Positions 32,181-33,318 of a stretch of 33,318 bases of DNA are shown here, piece by piece (the first letter of the stretch is position 1; each line of letters opens with the position of its first letter). A model generated the notes under the pieces. The model was given only the letters and a program-made list of their open reading frames with translations, did no database searches and was not told the DNA's origin. Location: the NCBI GenBank assembly GCA_945878715.1, contig CAMCTX010000012.1, positions 1 through 33,318 of the forward strand, given 5' to 3'. Origin of the DNA: Legionella genomosp. 1. Lineage in GTDB: Bacteria; Pseudomonadota; Gammaproteobacteria; UBA6186; Azoamicaceae. Both the position numbers and the translations under genes were made by a program.

Positions 32181-32780
32181 CTATCTTGCTGATATAACTG
32201 AATCCACTAAACGATAGTCCGCTGCCTCTTTGGCACTCATAAAATTATCTCTGTCCGTATCTTGTTCCACACGCTCTAAGGTTTGACCGGTATGCTTCGA
32301 TAAAATGCCATTCAGAATATGCCGTGTTTTTAAAATTTCCTTGGTATGAATTTCAATATCAGAGGCCTGTCCTTGAAAACCACCCAAAGGTTGATGAATC
32401 ATCATTCTTGCATGGGGTAAAGCATGACGTTTGCCCTTAGCGCCCCCTGCCAACAACAAGGCCCCCATACTGCAAGCCTGTCCCACGCACAAGGTACTGA
32501 CATCCGGCTTGATAAACTGCATCGTGTCATAAATAGCCATGCCCGCTGTCACTGCACCACCGGGAGAATTGATATACAGATGAATGTCTTTATCGGGATT
32601 TTCGGATTCTAAAAACAGTAGCTGGGCAACAATCAGGTTGGCTGAATAATCTTCAACAGGTCCTACTAGAAACACCACACGTTCCTTAAGCAAGCGTGAG
32701 TAGATATCATAAGCCCTTTCACCACGCGCCGATTGTTCTACAACCATAGGCACCAAGCCGATGTTCTTAATCACTTCCAT
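32181..32780 (-). CDS. clpP: ATP-dependent Clp protease proteolytic subunit ClpP
   Basis: 199 residues with a short propeptide region. The catalytic triad is intact: Ser104 in [11 protein letters not shown], His129 in [11 protein letters not shown] and Asp178 in [31 protein letters not shown] is the oxyanion-loop hallmark. It forms the tetradecameric chamber used by ClpX. The ribosome-binding site AGGAG lies inside the end of the trigger factor gene, 2 nt of spacer separate the two genes, and they are probably cotranscribed. Confidence 0.98.
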   Translation of the reverse strand: MEVIKNIGLVPMVVEQSARGERAYDIYSRLLKERVVFLVGPVEDYSANLIVAQLLFLESENPDKDIHLYINSPGGAVTAGMAIYDTMQFIKPDVSTLCVGQACSMGALLLAGGAKGKRHALPHARMMIHQPLGGFQGQASDIEIHTKEILKTRHILNGILSKHTGQTLERVEQDTDRDNFMSAKEAADYRLVDSVISAR

Positions 32781-32782
32781 CC

Positions 32783-33318
32783 CTATACTCCTGCAGTTAA
32801 CAGTTCTTCCACACTCACAGGCTTCGAGGACTTTGATGCTTGACGCATAATAAGATCGATAGCCTGGTCAACTAACACTGAATTCCGTATGCCTTGAAGC
32901 AGTTCATTAGACTCATGATACATGCTTTCTACGAATTCTGCGTTGCCATAGGCTATTGCAATCTTCTCTATTTTTTCTTTGACCTTCGCTTCATCTGGAG
33001 ACAAGCTATTTAACTTGACTATTTCTCTGAAGATAAGACTTAACTTCACACGCTTTTTAGCTTCCTCTTCTAAACCCTGATGCTGGCAGCTATGCGCAGC
33101 TTTATCGCCTGCCCTTCGGTGCAATTCTTCATGCATGGCCGCTATTTCCTCTTGCACCAAAGCTTGTGGCAGCAAAATATCACAGGCCGCCACCAGTTGA
33201 TCTAAAACTTGTTGGCGCGTTTTATCCAGTTGCACAGCCACACATTGTTGTTCTAGGTTGAGACGGATCTTTTGACGTATCAACGAGGGATCACTTTGTT
33301 CAACACCTATTTTCTTCG
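32783..33318 (-). CDS. tig: Trigger factor, C-terminal part (5' end outside window)
   Basis: The frame is open to the window edge; codons before the TTG at 33283 read [11 protein letters not shown], so this is the C-terminal third of a longer protein. The visible helical segment ([60 protein letters not shown] then SVEELL) matches the C-terminal arms of trigger factor, the ribosome-bound chaperone. Position directly ahead of clpP is the standard order. Confidence 0.92.
   Translation of the reverse strand, partial: KKIGVEQSDPSLIRQKIRLNLEQQCVAVQLDKTRQQVLDQLVAACDILLPQALVQEEIAAMHEELHRRAGDKAAHSCQHQGLEEEAKKRVKLSLIFREIVKLNSLSPDEAKVKEKIEKIAIAYGNAEFVESMYHESNELLQGIRNSVLVDQAIDLIMRQASKSSKPVSVEELLTAGV

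Overview
The window looks like a chromosomal segment of a gammaproteobacterium with moderate GC. The evidence is the trigger factor-clpP-clpX-lon run with ppiD further along, a minCDE operon, MlaA, a PotABCD polyamine transporter, the minor pilins PilV/PilW/PilX and two OprO/OprP-type porins. The lineage below class level cannot be fixed from the sequence. A Legionellales-like or other host-associated group is possible, but that is a guess.

Layout. 1-1200: the 3' part of an Rpn-family nuclease gene, then a broken MNT-type nucleotidyltransferase remnant. 1224-4617 (minus strand): a response-regulator/PP2C phosphatase whose receiver has lost its phospho-acceptor Asp, the lipoprotein MlaA, and a porin with its own terminator and a long 5' UTR. 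4871-7192 (minus): a compact minor-pilin operon pilV-pilW-pilX. The PilX-like protein carries a roughly 300-residue C-terminal region that resembles a beta-propeller, and no pilY1 follows. 7247-9161 (plus): minC-minD-minE from a promoter that leaves almost no leader in front of minC. 9162-9428: an intergenic stretch with a perfect 17-bp inverted repeat. Then tadA (minus) diverges from xseA (plus), followed by a second porin and an exported methyltransferase-like protein (both minus). 14203-19854 (minus): ppiD-potA-potB-potC-potD, with every junction overlapping.

20004-28311 is the accessory part. It begins with tRNA-Asp and a lone type IV prepilin gene. A 7.4-kb island follows, bounded by perfect 49-bp direct repeats: one is the 3' portion of an intact tRNA-Val gene (28236-28311), the other a detached tRNA-Val fragment (20796-20844). 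The island holds a ParA-like ATPase, a possible 57-codon small ORF and a type I restriction-modification system (hsdR-hsdM-hsdS, probably type IB). It has no recognisable integrase, although both ends keep diverged direct repeats of the kind tyrosine integrases bind. It therefore looks like a cis-mobilisable or stranded element. It separates lon from ppiD, and the usual hupB is absent from the interval.

28365-33318 (minus): lon, clpX, clpP and the truncated trigger factor gene, the core protein quality-control cluster.

Most promising for follow-up: the integrase-less tRNA-Val island with its ParA/sORF/Hsd operon, the PilX-propeller fusion, the pseudo-receiver phosphatase and the exported methyltransferase-like protein. 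I did not find a complete system that I can call new with confidence.
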